Positions 8,312 to 19,869 of a stretch of DNA of 64,000 nt are shown one piece after another (position 1 is the first letter of the stretch; the number at the start of each line of letters is the position of its first letter). The stretch is taken from assembly GCF_900060185.1 (NCBI RefSeq), contig NZ_FIZY01000020.1, positions 1-64,000 of the forward strand. Reading direction: 5' to 3'. The position numbers were made by a program, and so were the translations under genes. The notes beneath the pieces are model-generated. The model saw nothing but the letters and a program-made list of their open reading frames with translations. It was not told where the DNA came from and did no database searches. The stretch is from Grimontia marina (GTDB taxonomy: Bacteria; Pseudomonadota; Gammaproteobacteria; Enterobacterales; Vibrionaceae).

Positions 8312-9090
8312 GTCAGGCTCAACGCGCTACCATCAGCGCGATTATCATCACCAAAAATGAAGAGCAGATATTGCCTGAATGCTTCGCTTCTCTGGATTGG
8401 GTAGACGAAATCATTGTTGTCGATTCTGGCAGCACAGATAACACCATAGCTATTGCTGAAGCCGCGGGTGCTAAGGTCCATGTAAACGCAGAATGGCCCG
8501 GATTTGGTAAGCAAAAGCAGCTTGCACAGAGCCACGCCACCAAAGATTGGGTGCTGGCGATTGATGCGGACGAAGTGATCACTGACGAGCTTAAAAGAAG
8601 TATTCTTGACGTACTTGCTAACCCTCCGCAAAACACGCTATTTATTCTTCGCCGTACGACGTGGGTCTTTGGCCGATTCCTCAAACACTCGGGTTGGTAC
8701 GACAAAATCGTGCGCCTGTATCCTCGCGAGCTAACTGGCTACAACGACGCACTGGTGCACGAGAAAATCATTGAGCCGGAAGGCTCTACCAAGCAAACGC
8801 TTAATGGCGATATGCTGCATTATTCTTATCGGGATCTTCACCAGTATCTGGTGAAGTCTGCATTCTATGCCAAGTCATGGGCAGACGGACGTCAGGCTCG
8901 GGGAAAGAAAAGCAGTATCAGCCAAGGAATTCTTCATGCATTGGGGTGTTTTCTTAAGATGTATTTGCTGAAACGTGGTTTCTTGGATGGCAAGCAGGGA
9001 TTTTTAATTGCGGTGCTTTCAGCGCACTCCACTTTTGTGAAATACGCTGATTTATGGATCCGGGCTAACGACAGTCGCGCCGCTAAATAA
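8308..9090 (+). CDS. WaaE/KdtX-like GT2 core glycosyltransferase
   Basis: This 260-residue GT-A fold enzyme starts [20 protein letters not shown], followed by [15 protein letters not shown] and the metal-binding DADE in [12 protein letters not shown] conserved [14 protein letters not shown] follows near residue 172. These features match the WaaE/KdtX/LgtF group, which adds a beta-1,4-glucose to inner-core heptose I. It is coupled to the GT9 gene by a 4-bp overlap and converges with the next gene with an 8-bp overlap. The glucose specificity is assumed from the family, not shown. Confidence 0.85.
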   Translation: MSQAQRATISAIIITKNEEQILPECFASLDWVDEIIVVDSGSTDNTIAIAEAAGAKVHVNAEWPGFGKQKQLAQSHATKDWVLAIDADEVITDELKRSILDVLANPPQNTLFILRRTTWVFGRFLKHSGWYDKIVRLYPRELTGYNDALVHEKIIEPEGSTKQTLNGDMLHYSYRDLHQYLVKSAFYAKSWADGRQARGKKSSISQGILHALGCFLKMYLLKRGFLDGKQGFLIAVLSAHSTFVKYADLWIRANDSRAAK

Positions 9091-10120
9091 CGCGCCCCAG
9101 GAAATTCTTCACGTCTGGCAGAATGGCTTCGATTGCAACCTTAGACATGTCTGCCGCCTCTTCCTTGTCTTTCGCTGCTGGCGGCGCAAACGCAATATGG
9201 CGCCCTTCACTATTGATCGGTTTCCAGCGAAGTGGTGTGGCGCTGCGTTTGGCAGGGAAAAAGCCGATGGTTGGCACATCAACCGTGGCTGCTATGTGCA
9301 AAGGCCCTGTGGAACCTGCAATAAATGCATTTGCGCATGCGATGGATTGGGTGAAATCCTGCAAGCCGTCGTTCTTGTCATAGACGACAGCGTGAACCGA
9401 CTTTTCCGCTAGCAGGGATTGCAGTTCCGCAGCTTTCTTTTCTTCCCCTGGACCCGCGGTAAGTACCACTTCAATTTCTTTATCTGAGGCAATACCAACG
9501 ACCAAATCTGTGTACTGTGTCAGTGACAGGTTGTTCGCTGAGCCGCCACTCCCTGCATGTACATAAAGCCAAGGTTTATCGGCGCTGAGTCCTAATGCCG
9601 CTGAGAGTTTCTGCTTTTGCGTTAACAGTGTTTCGTGCGAAAAAGACAGGTAAGGCGCACTAACTTCTTTCGCCTCCACGCCCAGCTTCGCGAGGAAAGC
9701 ACGCACGAGATCGAGGTTGTATTCAAACTCAGGCTTAGCCGATTGTGAACGACGCTGCGTCACGCGGTGATTGTAGAGAAACTGGGAGATTTTCGTGGCT
9801 GGTGCCAATCGGAAAGGAATGCCAGCTCTCCAGACCAGCAAAGCGTTGTAGCTGTCTGAAAACAGACAAATTGAAGCATCAAACTGCTCGGCTTTAATTT
9901 GGCTGACAAGCTCTTTCTTATTCAGCTTATCCGCTTTCTTGCCACAATCTACCAGTACCTTGTCAATCGAAGGACAAAGCTCAGCTAACGCTTTGGTGTA
10001 GGACGGCACCAAAGCGGTAATTTCTGCGTCTGGCATAGATTGCTTCAACATGGCAAATGCCGGCCATGCCAGCATAAAGTCGCCAATTTTATCGTTTCTG
10101 ATGACAAGGATTTTTTTCAT
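9083..10120 (-). CDS. GT9 heptosyltransferase-like protein
   Basis: The 345-residue protein opens with [19 protein letters not shown], has [15 protein letters not shown] in the middle and [22 protein letters not shown] near the C-terminus, the two nucleotide-sugar elements of glycosyltransferase family 9. It is therefore a second heptosyltransferase-type enzyme of LPS core synthesis, on the opposite strand from the first and only distantly similar. Heptose position or even heptose specificity cannot be told. It diverges from coaD, so both promoters should lie in 10121-10304. Confidence 0.85.
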   Translation of the reverse strand: MKKILVIRNDKIGDFMLAWPAFAMLKQSMPDAEITALVPSYTKALAELCPSIDKVLVDCGKKADKLNKKELVSQIKAEQFDASICLFSDSYNALLVWRAGIPFRLAPATKISQFLYNHRVTQRRSQSAKPEFEYNLDLVRAFLAKLGVEAKEVSAPYLSFSHETLLTQKQKLSAALGLSADKPWLYVHAGSGGSANNLSLTQYTDLVVGIASDKEIEVVLTAGPGEEKKAAELQSLLAEKSVHAVVYDKNDGLQDFTQSIACANAFIAGSTGPLHIAATVDVPTIGFFPAKRSATPLRWKPINSEGRHIAFAPPAAKDKEEAADMSKVAIEAILPDVKNFLGRVI

Positions 10121-10241
10121 TATCGCTACCTAACGCCAAGACTCCCTCGATCATACCTGATGAACGGCTTGTCGCTAAGCGTTGGATGGAAAGAAAAAGT
10201 GTCGGATCTGTTGGTATTTTCATCATCTTGGGTTGTAGTAG

Positions 10242-10799
<558 letters not shown>

Positions 10800-10807
10800 C
10801 AACGACA

Positions 10808-10837
10808 AAGCCCGCTCAAGCGGGCTTAGTTATTTTT
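10808..10837 (+). terminator. Terminator of coaD
   Basis: An 8-bp stem AAGCCCGC/GCGGGCTT with loop TCAA is followed by AGTTATTTTT. The T-run enters the last codons of the convergent mutM gene. Confidence 0.85.
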
Positions 10838-11639
10838 GGCACTCGGGACAAAACACCGTATTTCGCTGCCCAATCTTCACGCTCTCAAGCTCAGTGCCAC
10901 ACTCTGGGCACGGCTTACCTTGCCTGCCATACACCAACAACTCTTGCGCAAAGTAGCCAGGCTTGCCATCAGCTTGAGTGAAATCTTTCAGCGTCGTGCC
11001 ACCTTGTTTGATGGCAGTCACCAAAACGCCTTTGATGTCTGCCGCCAACATATTGGCTTCTTCGAGGCTAAGCTGTCCTGCTGGACGCTTTGGGTGGATT
11101 CTAGAGGTGAACAGAGATTCATTGGCGTAGATGTTCCCCACCCCGACGACGACGGCGTTATCCATAATAAATTGCTTAATAGCCGTACGTTTCCCCTGCG
11201 CCCTTTCAAACAGATATTCACCAGTAAACGCGTCAGTGAGTGGCTCGGGACCGAGTTTCTCTAAAGCTGGATGATCACCGCCCTTTTCCTGCCAAAGCCA
11301 CGCGCCAAATCGACGCGGATCGTTGTAGCGAATCACTTTTCCATTGGAGAGGTGTAAATCGACATGATCGTGCTTATCCGGCGCTGTCGCCTTTGGCAAT
11401 ACTCGTAAACTGCCGGACATCCCCAAATGCACCAGCGCATAGCCAATATCGGTTTCCAGTAGCAAGTACTTTGCGCGGCGTTTCACTGCACGAATTGTTT
11501 GACCTTCGATGTCAAATAAGGTGTCCGGAACAGGCCAACGCAACTTGGGCTGTCTGACCTCCAATTTGGTGACCACCTGATCCGTCGCATGGGGCTTAAT
11601 ACCCATACGGCTCACTTCAACTTCCGGTAATTCTGGCAT
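10830..11639 (-). CDS. mutM: Formamidopyrimidine-DNA glycosylase
   Basis: MutM (Fpg) excises 8-oxoguanine and other oxidised purines and nicks the abasic site. ATG 11639 gives the processed N-terminus PELPEVE, where Pro2 and Glu3 are catalytic; an upstream extension of the frame is therefore wrong. Other marks are [23 protein letters not shown], and a C-terminal zinc finger of four cysteines (CPEC...CPEC) with the catalytic arginine-loop GQRNTVFC. Length 269 is normal. It begins 4 bp after the stop of an upstream hypothetical gene and is probably cotranscribed with it. Confidence 0.96.
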   Translation of the reverse strand: MPELPEVEVSRMGIKPHATDQVVTKLEVRQPKLRWPVPDTLFDIEGQTIRAVKRRAKYLLLETDIGYALVHLGMSGSLRVLPKATAPDKHDHVDLHLSNGKVIRYNDPRRFGAWLWQEKGGDHPALEKLGPEPLTDAFTGEYLFERAQGKRTAIKQFIMDNAVVVGVGNIYANESLFTSRIHPKRPAGQLSLEEANMLAADIKGVLVTAIKQGGTTLKDFTQADGKPGYFAQELLVYGRQGKPCPECGTELESVKIGQRNTVFCPECQK

Positions 11640-11643
11640 CCTG

Positions 11644-12150
11644 CTAATTCTGGTTGGCAAATGGGAACAGGTAGTTTGGATCAACTGAGACCGCAAGCCA
11701 ACGGTTTTCCCAGTTTTGGATGAGCCAGAATTGAGGCAATTGATAATAGGTCAGACGTAAGGGCTCAACAGCTTCACCTCTATCCACCACCAAAGTCGCC
11801 GGCTCACGAAGACTAGGTTTTAACTTGTCGTAGGTGTCCGTGTCGATTTCTGTGCCAGACAGGTTAATCCATCGGTTTGCTAACTCAGTGGCTGAGATAG
11901 AGAGCTTTGTATCGGTTTGCCATGGCATGGCATTGGTGAGGGTAAATTTTGGAAAGCGCAGCGCTTTGACTTCCACATCGGATGGCATCAAAGCAATAAT
12001 CCCATCAGGAAGGACTTGTTCAACCGGTTGTTCAGCCTCACTTTCTGCCAGTTGGCTTCTGAGATAGGTTGGCAGGTTTATCAGTGTAATAAACGCCAAA
12101 ATCCCCAAGATAAGGAAGTTGTTGAATGTTCTGCGGGACGGTGTAGCCAT
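11644..12150 (-). CDS. Hypothetical membrane-anchored protein upstream of mutM
   Basis: I do not recognise the family. The 168-residue product has one N-terminal membrane segment ([20 protein letters not shown]) followed by a soluble domain, presumably periplasmic, without cysteines or obvious catalytic motifs; it ends in a tryptophan-rich stretch. ATG 12150 is preferred over the adjacent GTG 12153 because AAGAGTGA lies just upstream. Tight spacing to mutM makes a two-gene operon. A role linked to DNA repair cannot be inferred from the anchor alone. Confidence 0.75.
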   Translation of the reverse strand: MATPSRRTFNNFLILGILAFITLINLPTYLRSQLAESEAEQPVEQVLPDGIIALMPSDVEVKALRFPKFTLTNAMPWQTDTKLSISATELANRWINLSGTEIDTDTYDKLKPSLREPATLVVDRGEAVEPLRLTYYQLPQFWLIQNWENRWLAVSVDPNYLFPFANQN

Positions 12151-12271
12151 CACTCACTCTTAGTATCTTCAATCGTCATTCTCAGTGTACACCTAAACAG
12201 ACTAAAAATACTCGCATTCAAAAGTCATCAAGCTGTTTGGATGTCTGTCGAAGCCACTGATTTACAGATAT

Positions 12272-12297
12272 AAAAAAACCCAGCCAAAGCCGGGTTC
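12272..12297 (-). terminator. Terminator of rpmB-rpmG
   Basis: On the minus strand an 8-bp stem AACCCGGC/GCTGGGTT (one G-U pair) with loop TTTG is followed by a run of seven T. It ends the ribosomal protein operon just before the promoter region of the mutM operon. Confidence 0.88.
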
Positions 12298-12318
12298 TTT
12301 ATCAGAGGCGAAAACCAA

Positions 12319-12486
12319 TTACTTGATTTTTGCTTCTTTGTACATAACGTGTTGACGAACAACTGGATCAAATTTCTTGATCTCGAACTTGCCCGGCATG
12401 TTACGTTTGTTTTTATCAGTAGTGTAGAAGTGACCAGTACCAGCAGATGATACCAGGCGGATCTTCTCACGAATGCCTTTAGCCAT
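12319..12486 (-). CDS. rpmG: 50S ribosomal protein L33
   Basis: The 55-residue frame reads [18 protein letters not shown], then [11 protein letters not shown] and [18 protein letters not shown], matching L33. It has no CxxC pairs, so it is the zinc-free type that does not depend on zinc supply. It follows rpmB by 13 bp and precedes a strong terminator. Confidence 0.97.
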   Translation of the reverse strand: MAKGIREKIRLVSSAGTGHFYTTDKNKRNMPGKFEIKKFDPVVRQHVMYKEAKIK

Positions 12487-12499
12487 TCTTTAAGTCCTC

Positions 12500-12736
12500 T
12501 TAAACGTTCTCACCACGGGCACGGATATCTGCCAGAACAGAATCAATACCTTTCTTGTCGATGATGCGCATACCTTTAGGGGTAAGACGCAGTTTAACGA
12601 AGCGGTTTTCGCTTTCTACCCAGAAACGATGAGTTTGCAGGTTCGGCAGAAAACGACGCTTGGTGGCGTTATTAGCGTGAGAGCGGTTGTTACCAACTAC
12701 AGGACGCTTGCCAGTTACTTGGCATACTCGTGACAT
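12500..12736 (-). CDS. rpmB: 50S ribosomal protein L28
   Basis: The 78-residue protein starts [20 protein letters not shown] and continues [13 protein letters not shown], matching L28. ATG 12736 is preceded by GGAGAG at a good distance; the longer frame to 12796 is not needed. It lacks the CxxC zinc motif of the other L28 class. First gene of the rpmB-rpmG operon, driven by a near-consensus promoter about 95 bp upstream. Confidence 0.97.
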   Translation of the reverse strand: MSRVCQVTGKRPVVGNNRSHANNATKRRFLPNLQTHRFWVESENRFVKLRLTPKGMRIIDKKGIDSVLADIRARGENV

Positions 12737-12832
12737 GAATGTCTCTCCAAATCGTTTCAGCTCGATATCAACCTTGTCCGCCAGTCCTGCAAACAAGGTC
12801 AGGCTCTACGTCAAGGCTATCAAAGGTGGCGC

Positions 12833-12861
12833 ATTATACTAACTGTCTTTCCATTGCTCAA
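12833..12861 (-). promoter_or_regulatory. Sigma-70 promoter of rpmB-rpmG
   Basis: Read on the minus strand, TTGAGC (12856-12861) and TATAAT (12833-12838) are separated by exactly 17 bp. This is the best -35/-10 pair in the neighbourhood and fits a highly expressed ribosomal operon. Confidence 0.8.
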
Positions 12862-13023
12862 GTCCCGAGCAGATCCTTTTGACAGTTTTTGATCGTTTTT
12901 TAGCAACCTAGGTGGCGTTGACCTGAGGTAAACCTCACTCGTCCCCAGAAAAAACGCCATGTAAGCAGCTTTCTACCGATTTAGAGAGAAGGTGTTAAAG
13001 ACGACCAGAGTAAGTGAATACTC

Positions 13024-13698
13024 TTAAATCCAACCACGCTCGGCGAAAGATACCACATCCCCGTCCCCAATCACCATATGGTCGAGCAATCGAATGTCCA
13101 TTAAAGCTAATGCATCGCCGATTCTGTTCGTAATGTGACGGTCCGCAGCACTGGGTTCAGCAACCCCTGACGGGTGGTTATGGGCCAGAATCACTGCATT
13201 GGCGCCTAAATCCAGGCACCGCCTTACCACTTCTCTTGGGTAAACACCCGCCGCATTGATCGTGCCTTCAAATAAAATTTCGTCCTTTATCGGACGGTTT
13301 TGATTATCAAGGTATAACACCAAAAAGGCTTCACGCGGACGATCGCGCAATTTAACAGAGAGATACCTTGCTGTGTGTGCCGGGCTAGAAAGTGCATCTT
13401 CCCTTGCCAGTGTCTCGCCAAGATGACGCTTGCTGAGTTCAAGAACAGCCTGAAGCTGTGCATATTTTGCAGACCCTAACCCTTTGCGTTCGCTAAACTG
13501 CTTTAATTCAGCCTGCATCAATCCCCGCAGTGAGCCAAAGTCTTCCAAAAGGTAGCTGGCCAGTTCAATCGCATTCATGCCCTTCACACCAGTTCGAAGG
13601 AAGATAGCCAGAAGCTCAGCATTGGTCAGAGATTCAGAACCTCTCGCCAGTAACTTCTCCCGAGGCCGACATTCTTCCGGCATATTTTTTAAAGACAT
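13024..13698 (-). CDS. radC: RadC (JAB/MPN-domain protein)
   Basis: The 224-residue protein has an N-terminal helix-hairpin-helix-like part ([20 protein letters not shown], then LRTGV) and a C-terminal JAB metalloprotease-like domain with [14 protein letters not shown], the HxH...SxxD zinc motif, then ending in SFAERGWI. Despite its name, its role in repair is unproven. ATG 13698 is preferred over an upstream in-frame start because AGAGAG precedes it. Divergent from coaBC and next to rpmB, as in most gammaproteobacteria. Confidence 0.93.
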   Translation of the reverse strand: MSLKNMPEECRPREKLLARGSESLTNAELLAIFLRTGVKGMNAIELASYLLEDFGSLRGLMQAELKQFSERKGLGSAKYAQLQAVLELSKRHLGETLAREDALSSPAHTARYLSVKLRDRPREAFLVLYLDNQNRPIKDEILFEGTINAAGVYPREVVRRCLDLGANAVILAHNHPSGVAEPSAADRHITNRIGDALALMDIRLLDHMVIGDGDVVSFAERGWI

Positions 13699-13925
13699 GA
13701 CACTCTCTATTCTGGGAAAAGCCACAAGCGTCAGCTGCCCTTAAAAAATCGTCAACTGAAGGAATATCAACATGCGACCAAAGCATCTCTCCGCCTTCAG
13801 TATTTGGACGCACAATTACATTTCGACTTGTTATACATCTACTTTCACATTCATCGGAGCGTAAGAGGCGCTTACCTAGTCTTTTGTGTTATCTTTCGAT
13901 TAATTATGCATCGGCTAGTTAAGTT

Positions 13926-15149
13926 ATGGTTCAGAAAATCACTCAGACCCTGTCGGGCAAACGGATTGTGTTAGGTATCGGCGGCGGTATTGCTGCTTAT
14001 AAATGTGCGGATCTGACACGCCGCCTGATTGAACGTGGCGCAGAAGTTCGTATCGTAATGACCCACGCGGCAAAAGAGTTTATCACGCCGCTAACTATGC
14101 AGGCGGTTTCGGGCCACCCTGTGTCTGACAGTCTGCTTGACCCTGCCGCTGAAGCCTCAATGGGGCATATCGAAATCGCAAAATGGGCGGATTTAGTTTT
14201 ACTAGCACCCGCCACTGCTGACCTAATTGCTCGCGTGTCTGCGGGTATGGGCAACGATCTTCTCACCACACTATGTTTGGCGACAGATGCGCCAGTTGCG
14301 ATTGCGCCAGCCATGAACCAGCAAATGTATCGCGCGGTTGCCACACAGGAAAACCTAGCGACCCTCAAGCGTCGCGGCTACCCAATCTGGGGACCAGCAA
14401 GCGGTGAACAAGCCTGTGGCGATGTTGGCCCAGGACGTATGCTGGAGCCTATGCAGTTGGTCGGTTTGGTTGAAGACCACTTCACTGAGGACGAACTCAC
14501 AGGCACTTCATTTCTTATTACTGCAGGGCCAACCCGCGAAGCCATCGACCCGGTTCGCTACCTCACCAACCACAGCTCAGGCAAAATGGGTTATGCCATT
14601 GCTGCTGCTGCTGCAAAGCGAGGAGCGAACGTCACTCTGGTCAGTGGCCCTGTGAATCTACCCACTCCTGATGGCGTTAACCGTGTAAACGTGGAAAGTG
14701 CCCAAGAAATGCATGACGCTGTCCATGTCCACGCTTCCAGCCATCAAATATTCATCGCCTGCGCGGCAGTCGCCGATTTCAGACCAGCCAATGTGGCCGA
14801 CCAGAAGATGAAGAAGAAAGACGGTGAAGATGATATGACAATCTCGCTGGTCAAAAATCCTGATATCGTCGCTTCCGTTGCATCCATGAAAGAGAATCGT
14901 CCTTTTACCGTCGGCTTTGCTGCTGAAACCCAGGATGTGGCGCAGTACGCACGCGCTAAACTACAGAAGAAGAATCTGGATCTGATTTGCGCCAACGATG
15001 TCTCCAGGGAAGGACAAGGTTTTAACAGCGACCAGAACGCACTTCACCTTTATTGGTCGAAAGGCGACAAAGCACTCCCACTGGCAAGCAAATCAGACAT
15101 TGGCAACCAGCTTGTCAGCGAAATTACAGCACTCTACAACATCAAATAA
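13926..15149 (+). CDS. coaBC: Bifunctional phosphopantothenoylcysteine decarboxylase/synthetase
   Basis: This 407-residue flavoprotein carries out two successive steps of coenzyme A synthesis: CoaB ligates cysteine to 4'-phosphopantothenate using CTP, and CoaC then decarboxylates the product to 4'-phosphopantetheine. The CoaC half (about residues 1-190) shows GGGIAAYK, the catalytic histidine in [19 protein letters not shown], and the catalytic cysteine in [10 protein letters not shown]. The CoaB half begins around [17 protein letters not shown] and has [12 protein letters not shown] and a lysine-rich KMKKK that includes the catalytic lysine. The gene is 20 bp upstream of dut. Confidence 0.96.
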   Translation: MVQKITQTLSGKRIVLGIGGGIAAYKCADLTRRLIERGAEVRIVMTHAAKEFITPLTMQAVSGHPVSDSLLDPAAEASMGHIEIAKWADLVLLAPATADLIARVSAGMGNDLLTTLCLATDAPVAIAPAMNQQMYRAVATQENLATLKRRGYPIWGPASGEQACGDVGPGRMLEPMQLVGLVEDHFTEDELTGTSFLITAGPTREAIDPVRYLTNHSSGKMGYAIAAAAAKRGANVTLVSGPVNLPTPDGVNRVNVESAQEMHDAVHVHASSHQIFIACAAVADFRPANVADQKMKKKDGEDDMTISLVKNPDIVASVASMKENRPFTVGFAAETQDVAQYARAKLQKKNLDLICANDVSREGQGFNSDQNALHLYWSKGDKALPLASKSDIGNQLVSEITALYNIK

Positions 15150-15169
15150 GTACACAGCGGAACTAGGTT

Positions 15170-15625
15170 ATGAAAAAAATCGATTTGAAAATCCTCGACC
15201 CACGCGTCGGCAACGAATTTCCACTGCCAGCTTACGCCACAGAAGGCTCCGCAGGTTTGGATCTTCGCGCCGCACTGGACGCTCCGCTGACACTGGAGCC
15301 AGGCCAAACTGAGCTTCTGCCAACTGGCCTCGCAATCCACATTGCCGATCCTTCTCTCGCAGCCACTATCCTCCCTCGCTCAGGTCTAGGCCATAAACAC
15401 GGCATCGTGCTGGGTAACTTGGTTGGCCTCATCGATTCAGATTATCAAGGCCAACTCATGGTTTCATGCTGGAACAGAGGCAATACAACCTTTACCATTG
15501 AACCAGGTGAGCGTATTGCGCAACTGGTTTTTGTGCCAGTTGTACAGGCCGATTTCAATATCGTTGAAGACTTCGATGCCACAGAACGTGGTGCCGGAGG
15601 ATTTGGACACTCAGGTACAAAATAA
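15170..15625 (+). CDS. dut: dUTP diphosphatase
   Basis: The 151-residue trimeric dUTPase hydrolyses dUTP to dUMP, keeping uracil out of DNA and feeding dTMP synthesis. All five motifs are present in order: [29 protein letters not shown] with the catalytic aspartate, GERIAQLVF, and the C-terminal glycine-rich lid [10 protein letters not shown]. It is cotranscribed with coaBC, as is usual, and ends at its own terminator. Confidence 0.97.
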   Translation: MKKIDLKILDPRVGNEFPLPAYATEGSAGLDLRAALDAPLTLEPGQTELLPTGLAIHIADPSLAATILPRSGLGHKHGIVLGNLVGLIDSDYQGQLMVSCWNRGNTTFTIEPGERIAQLVFVPVVQADFNIVEDFDATERGAGGFGHSGTK

Positions 15626-15654
15626 CAGCGATAACGCGGTGAAAAGTCAGAAAA

Positions 15655-15678
15655 ATGCCACATGAGTGTGGCGTTTTT
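15655..15678 (+). terminator. Terminator of coaBC-dut
   Basis: The stem GCCACA/TGTGGC closes a short loop and is followed by GTTTTTT. It lies 30 bp after dut and separates it from slmA. Confidence 0.85.
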
Positions 15679-15833
15679 TATGCCGTATTCACGGTTTCGG
15701 GAATTACTGTAGGCTTCACCTGCAATCAAGGTGCATTATTCTTTTAATACAGAGAGGCCATCGTTAATATAGCGCCTCTTCAGCCTAGATTTCGGGTCAG
15801 TGACCCCAAGAACAATAAAGGAACCATCTATTC

Positions 15834-16424
15834 ATGGCTGGCCAAAAAAAGCAGAATCGCAGAGAGGAAATCCTCCAGGCCCTGGCTCAAATGCTGGAGT
15901 CCAATCAGGGCAGTCAACGCATTACCACCGCTAAACTTGCTGCGCAGGTAGGCGTTTCTGAAGCCGCGTTATACCGCCACTTCCCAAGCAAAGCGCGTAT
16001 GTTTGAAGGTTTGATTGAGTTTATCGAAGAGTCACTGATCACCCGCATCAACCGTATCCAAAGCGATGAAAAAGATACGATGACACGTCTACGCTTGATC
16101 CTTCAATTACTGTTAGTTTTCGGTGAGCGCAATCCAGGACTGACGCGGATCATGACTGGACATGCCTTGATGTTTGAGCAGGACAGACTGCAAGGTCGCA
16201 TCAACCAACTGTTCGAAAAAATCGAGAGCCAACTGCGTCAGGTACTTCGTGAACGCCGTCTACGTGAGGGTAAAGGCTTCACGGTTGATGAGACCGTGTT
16301 GGCTGCGCAACTCCTTGGACAAGTGGAAGGTAGTCTGAACCGATTCGTGCGTTCAAACTTCAAATACGCGCCAACCGATGAATTTGATCAATACTGGCAA
16401 CTGTTGAGTGCTCAACTGAACTGA
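15834..16424 (+). CDS. slmA: Nucleoid occlusion factor SlmA
   Basis: This TetR-family DNA-binding protein of 196 residues binds specific chromosomal sites and blocks FtsZ rings over unsegregated DNA. The N-terminal helix-turn-helix reads [21 protein letters not shown], with [16 protein letters not shown] after it, as in SlmA rather than generic TetR proteins. It follows coaBC-dut and precedes convergent pyrE, the canonical SlmA neighbourhood. It has its own upstream region of about 150 bp after the dut terminator. Confidence 0.96.
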   Translation: MAGQKKQNRREEILQALAQMLESNQGSQRITTAKLAAQVGVSEAALYRHFPSKARMFEGLIEFIEESLITRINRIQSDEKDTMTRLRLILQLLLVFGERNPGLTRIMTGHALMFEQDRLQGRINQLFEKIESQLRQVLRERRLREGKGFTVDETVLAAQLLGQVEGSLNRFVRSNFKYAPTDEFDQYWQLLSAQLN

Positions 16425-16434
16425 TTGAGCCGCT

Positions 16435-16473
16435 AAAAACCTAAAGGCTGCATTATGCAGCCTTTAGGTTTTT
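16435..16473. terminator. Bidirectional terminator between slmA and pyrE
   Basis: A perfect 18-bp inverted repeat with a 3-nt loop has AAAAA at one end and TTTTT at the other, placed exactly between the two convergent stop codons. It should end both transcripts. Confidence 0.93.
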
Positions 16474-16483
16474 GTGGAACAGG

Positions 16484-17125
16484 TTAGATACCGTATTCCG
16501 CGCGATATGCTTTTACTGCACCCAATTGTTCTGGGTTACCGCCCTGCTCTTCCAGATACGTCACCAAATCGCCAAGGCTGATAATGGAAACCACCTGACA
16601 GCCAAAGTCTCGCTCGACTTCCTGAATAGCAGAAAGCTCACCTTTACCGCGCTCTTGACGGTCAATCGCCACCAACACACCGGCCAAATCAGCACCGTTC
16701 GCCTGAATGATTTCCATCGACTCGCGAATCGCCGTACCTGCAGTGATCACATCATCTACCAGCATCACACGGCCTTCCAGCGCACTACCGACCAGATTGC
16801 CACCTTCACCGTGATCTTTGGCTTCTTTACGGTTAAAACAGTATGGCGTGTCCACATCGTGGTGTTCAGCCAGCGCAACCGCTGTGGTGGTCGCAATGGG
16901 AATGCCTTTGTACGCGGGACCAAACAGCAGATCGTATTCAATACCTGCCTCAACCAGCGCTTCGGCATAGAAACGGCCTAGACGCGCCAAATCCCTGCCT
17001 GTGTTGAACAGACCGGCATTAAAGAAGTAAGGGCTCTTACGACCCGACTTCAAAGTGAATTCACCGAACTTCAAGACTTCTTTTTCCAATGCGAATTCGA
17101 TGAACTGACGCTGATAGGCTTTCAT
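16484..17125 (-). CDS. pyrE: Orotate phosphoribosyltransferase
   Basis: PyrE converts orotate and PRPP to OMP in pyrimidine synthesis. The 213-residue protein has [18 protein letters not shown] at its N-terminus, [15 protein letters not shown], and the PRPP-binding signature [17 protein letters not shown] near residue 120. ATG 17125 follows a good CAGGAGAG site. It lies downstream of rph, with a terminator-like hairpin between, the same layout that in Escherichia coli gives UTP-sensitive attenuation of pyrE. Confidence 0.97.
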   Translation of the reverse strand: MKAYQRQFIEFALEKEVLKFGEFTLKSGRKSPYFFNAGLFNTGRDLARLGRFYAEALVEAGIEYDLLFGPAYKGIPIATTTAVALAEHHDVDTPYCFNRKEAKDHGEGGNLVGSALEGRVMLVDDVITAGTAIRESMEIIQANGADLAGVLVAIDRQERGKGELSAIQEVERDFGCQVVSIISLGDLVTYLEEQGGNPEQLGAVKAYRAEYGI

Positions 17126-17202
17126 TTTCTCTCCTGTCGAACAAAAGTCGGCTAGCTTGCCGGTTTTACCCGAGGCGCATCCGCCTCACTCAAAATTAGG
17201 TT

Positions 17203-17233
17203 AAAAAAAGCGGCTCCAATAGAAGCCGCTTTC
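17203..17233 (-). promoter_or_regulatory. Rph-pyrE intercistronic attenuator/terminator
   Basis: On the minus strand an 8-bp stem AAGCGGCT/AGCCGCTT with an 8-nt loop is followed by seven T, beginning 4 bp after the rph stop and ending about 78 bp before pyrE. In E. coli the equivalent hairpin terminates transcription unless ribosomes translating the end of rph follow polymerase closely when UTP is low. The same mechanism here is inferred from position. Confidence 0.8.
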
Positions 17234-17236
17234 TCA

Positions 17237-17953
17237 TCAATCAATTAACGTTGCTTTCTGAATCGCTACAATGTCCTGAATGCCTTGGGTTGCCAAAGAC
17301 AACATGGCATTAAGCTCATCGGCAGTAAACGGTTCTGCTTCTGCAGTACCCTGCACTTCAATCATGCGGCCATCTTCCAGCATCACCACGTTCATATCCG
17401 TGTCTGCTGCCGAGTCTTCTACGTATTCCAAATCGCAGATTGGCGTACCTTCAAAGATACCCACAGAAACAGCGGCAACATGACCTTTCATTGGGTTCTC
17501 TGCCAGTTTGCCTTCGCTAACCAGCTTGTTCAGCGCATCGGCCATCGCCACACTTGCGCCAGTAATGGATGCTGTGCGGGTACCGCCGTCAGCCTGAATA
17601 ACATCACAGTCAACGGTGATGGTGAAATCGCCCAGCTTTTCAAGGTTCACGGCAGCGCGCAGGCTGCGGGCGATCAGGCGCTGGATTTCCATGGTGCGGC
17701 CACCTTGCTTACCATTTGCCGCTTCACGACGGTTACGAGTGTGGGTCGCACGTGGTAGCATGCCGTACTCAGCGGTGACCCAACCTTGTCCTTTCCCTTT
17801 CAGAAAACGCGGCACGCCTTCTTCAACACTTGCGGTACAGATAACTTTGGTATCACCAAATACCACCAGCACAGAACCTTCCGCATGGGCGGTAAAATGA
17901 CGGGTAATTGTGACTGGACGAATTTGACCAACTTCTCTGCCGCTAGGACGCAT
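17237..17953 (-). CDS. rph: Ribonuclease PH
   Basis: RNase PH is a phosphorolytic 3'-to-5' exonuclease that trims tRNA 3' ends. The 238-residue protein opens [16 protein letters not shown] and contains [51 protein letters not shown], and [18 protein letters not shown] with the catalytic aspartates in [17 protein letters not shown] 17953 is preceded by AAGGTG at 7 nt, so it is preferred over GTG 17962. Full length and apparently intact, unlike the frameshifted rph of E. coli K-12. Confidence 0.96.
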   Translation of the reverse strand: MRPSGREVGQIRPVTITRHFTAHAEGSVLVVFGDTKVICTASVEEGVPRFLKGKGQGWVTAEYGMLPRATHTRNRREAANGKQGGRTMEIQRLIARSLRAAVNLEKLGDFTITVDCDVIQADGGTRTASITGASVAMADALNKLVSEGKLAENPMKGHVAAVSVGIFEGTPICDLEYVEDSAADTDMNVVMLEDGRMIEVQGTAEAEPFTADELNAMLSLATQGIQDIVAIQKATLID

Positions 17954-18073
17954 AGGATTCACCTTGTTTATAAATGCTGAATTTCGTTAACCGGCGATTA
18001 TAACGGCTTCACCTTTTACACGCTAATACAATGCGATCTTGTCAGCTTTTTTCTTCTGTTTCCCGTCATGCTG

Positions 18074-18103
18074 CTGACATAAAAGGCAGCGACTGCGTAT
18101 AAT
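18074..18103 (+). promoter_or_regulatory. Putative sigma-70 promoter of yicC
   Basis: CTGACA (18074-18079) and TATAAT (18098-18103) are 18 bp apart and lie about 31 bp before the yicC ATG. The -10 box is perfect and the -35 box has one mismatch. Confidence 0.65.
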
Positions 18104-18134
18104 CATCGCAACTTTCAGCAATGAGTGAACTTCA

Positions 18135-18998
18135 ATGATCCACAGTATGACTGCCTACGCCCGTCGGGAAATCAAGGGCACATGGGGCACAGCCGTTTGG
18201 GAAATCCGCTCGGTTAACCAACGTTACCTCGAAACCTATATCCGCATGCCAGAGCAGTTCCGTGGCCTTGAACCTATTATTCGTGAGCGATTCCGCTCCC
18301 GCCTTGCACGCGGCAAGGTGGAATGTAACCTGCGCTTTGAAGCCAATAAATCAGCTAACACTGAGCTCAAAATCAATGAAGAACTGGCAAAACAAGTGAT
18401 TCACGCGGCTAAGTGGATCAAAGAAATGTCCGGCGAGGGCAATATTGGTCCTTTTCAGGTACTGCAGTGGCCGGGTGTGATGGAAACCCCAGAGCAGGAC
18501 ATGGATGTGATCAACAAAGCCTTGCTGGAAGGTTTCGACAAAACCGTTGATGACTTTATCGCTGCCCGCGCCAGCGAAGGCGACAACATGAAAGCGCTGA
18601 TTGAACAGCGTCTGGAAGGCATTGCTGCTGAAGCGGCGAAAGTACGTGCGAAAATGCCGGCAATCCTGCAGTGGCAACGTGAGCGACTGCTGACCAAGCT
18701 GGAAGAAGCAAAAGTCGAACTGGACGCCAACCGCGTAGAGCAGGAAATCATCTTGGTGGCTCAGAAATCTGATGTCGCGGAAGAGTTGGACCGCCTTGAC
18801 TCCCACGTATCAGAAACCAAGAAGATCCTGAAAAAAGGTGGCGCTTGTGGTCGTCGCCTGGACTTCATGATGCAGGAATTCAACCGCGAGTCGAACACGC
18901 TGGCTTCAAAATCCATCAGTACGGATATTACCGCTTCTGGCGTTGAGCTAAAAGTGCTGATCGAGCAAATGCGCGAGCAGATCCAGAACATAGAGTAA
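18135..18998 (+). CDS. yicC: YicC-family endoribonuclease
   Basis: The 287-residue protein has the YicC N-terminus MIHSMTAYARRE followed by WEIRSVNQRYLETYIRMPE, and the C-terminal DUF1732 part with RLDFMMQEFNRESNTLASKS. YicC proteins have recently been described as a family of endoribonucleases acting on RNAs including small RNAs; the target here is unknown. It is divergent from rph and upstream of gmk, the conserved gammaproteobacterial order. Confidence 0.92.
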   Translation: MIHSMTAYARREIKGTWGTAVWEIRSVNQRYLETYIRMPEQFRGLEPIIRERFRSRLARGKVECNLRFEANKSANTELKINEELAKQVIHAAKWIKEMSGEGNIGPFQVLQWPGVMETPEQDMDVINKALLEGFDKTVDDFIAARASEGDNMKALIEQRLEGIAAEAAKVRAKMPAILQWQRERLLTKLEEAKVELDANRVEQEIILVAQKSDVAEELDRLDSHVSETKKILKKGGACGRRLDFMMQEFNRESNTLASKSISTDITASGVELKVLIEQMREQIQNIE

Positions 18999-19017
18999 TC
19001 AATACGAAAAGCTGAAG

Positions 19018-19043
19018 AGCCCGGTCTTTGTGCCGGGCTTTTT
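19018..19043 (+). terminator. Terminator of yicC
   Basis: The 7-bp stem AGCCCGG/CCGGGCT with an 8-nt loop is followed by a T-run, 20 bp after the yicC stop. Confidence 0.85.
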
Positions 19044-19083
19044 GTTCCTGCTTTAGGTTGCTGCCATTAATGGGTTATCCTAA

Positions 19084-19773
<690 letters not shown>

Positions 19774-19801
19774 TAAGCACTCTGACAACGAAAGATGTTT
19801 G

Positions 19802-19830
19802 TTGTTTAGGTCAGTTCGCTTTTGTATAAT
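19802..19830 (+). promoter_or_regulatory. Putative sigma-70 promoter of rpoZ-spoT
   Basis: TTGTTT (19802-19807) and TATAAT (19825-19830) are 17 bp apart, 39 bp before the rpoZ start. It would allow rpoZ-spoT-trmH-recG to be expressed independently of gmk. Confidence 0.65.
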
Positions 19831-19869
19831 TTTCGGTCATTTTGATTTTATTACTTACTGGAGTTCTTC

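Noticed and set aside
12228-12470. An 80-codon minus-strand frame overlapping the rpmG gene.
   Set aside because: It is an out-of-frame reading of rpmG and its terminator; the L33 frame at 12319-12486 is unmistakable.
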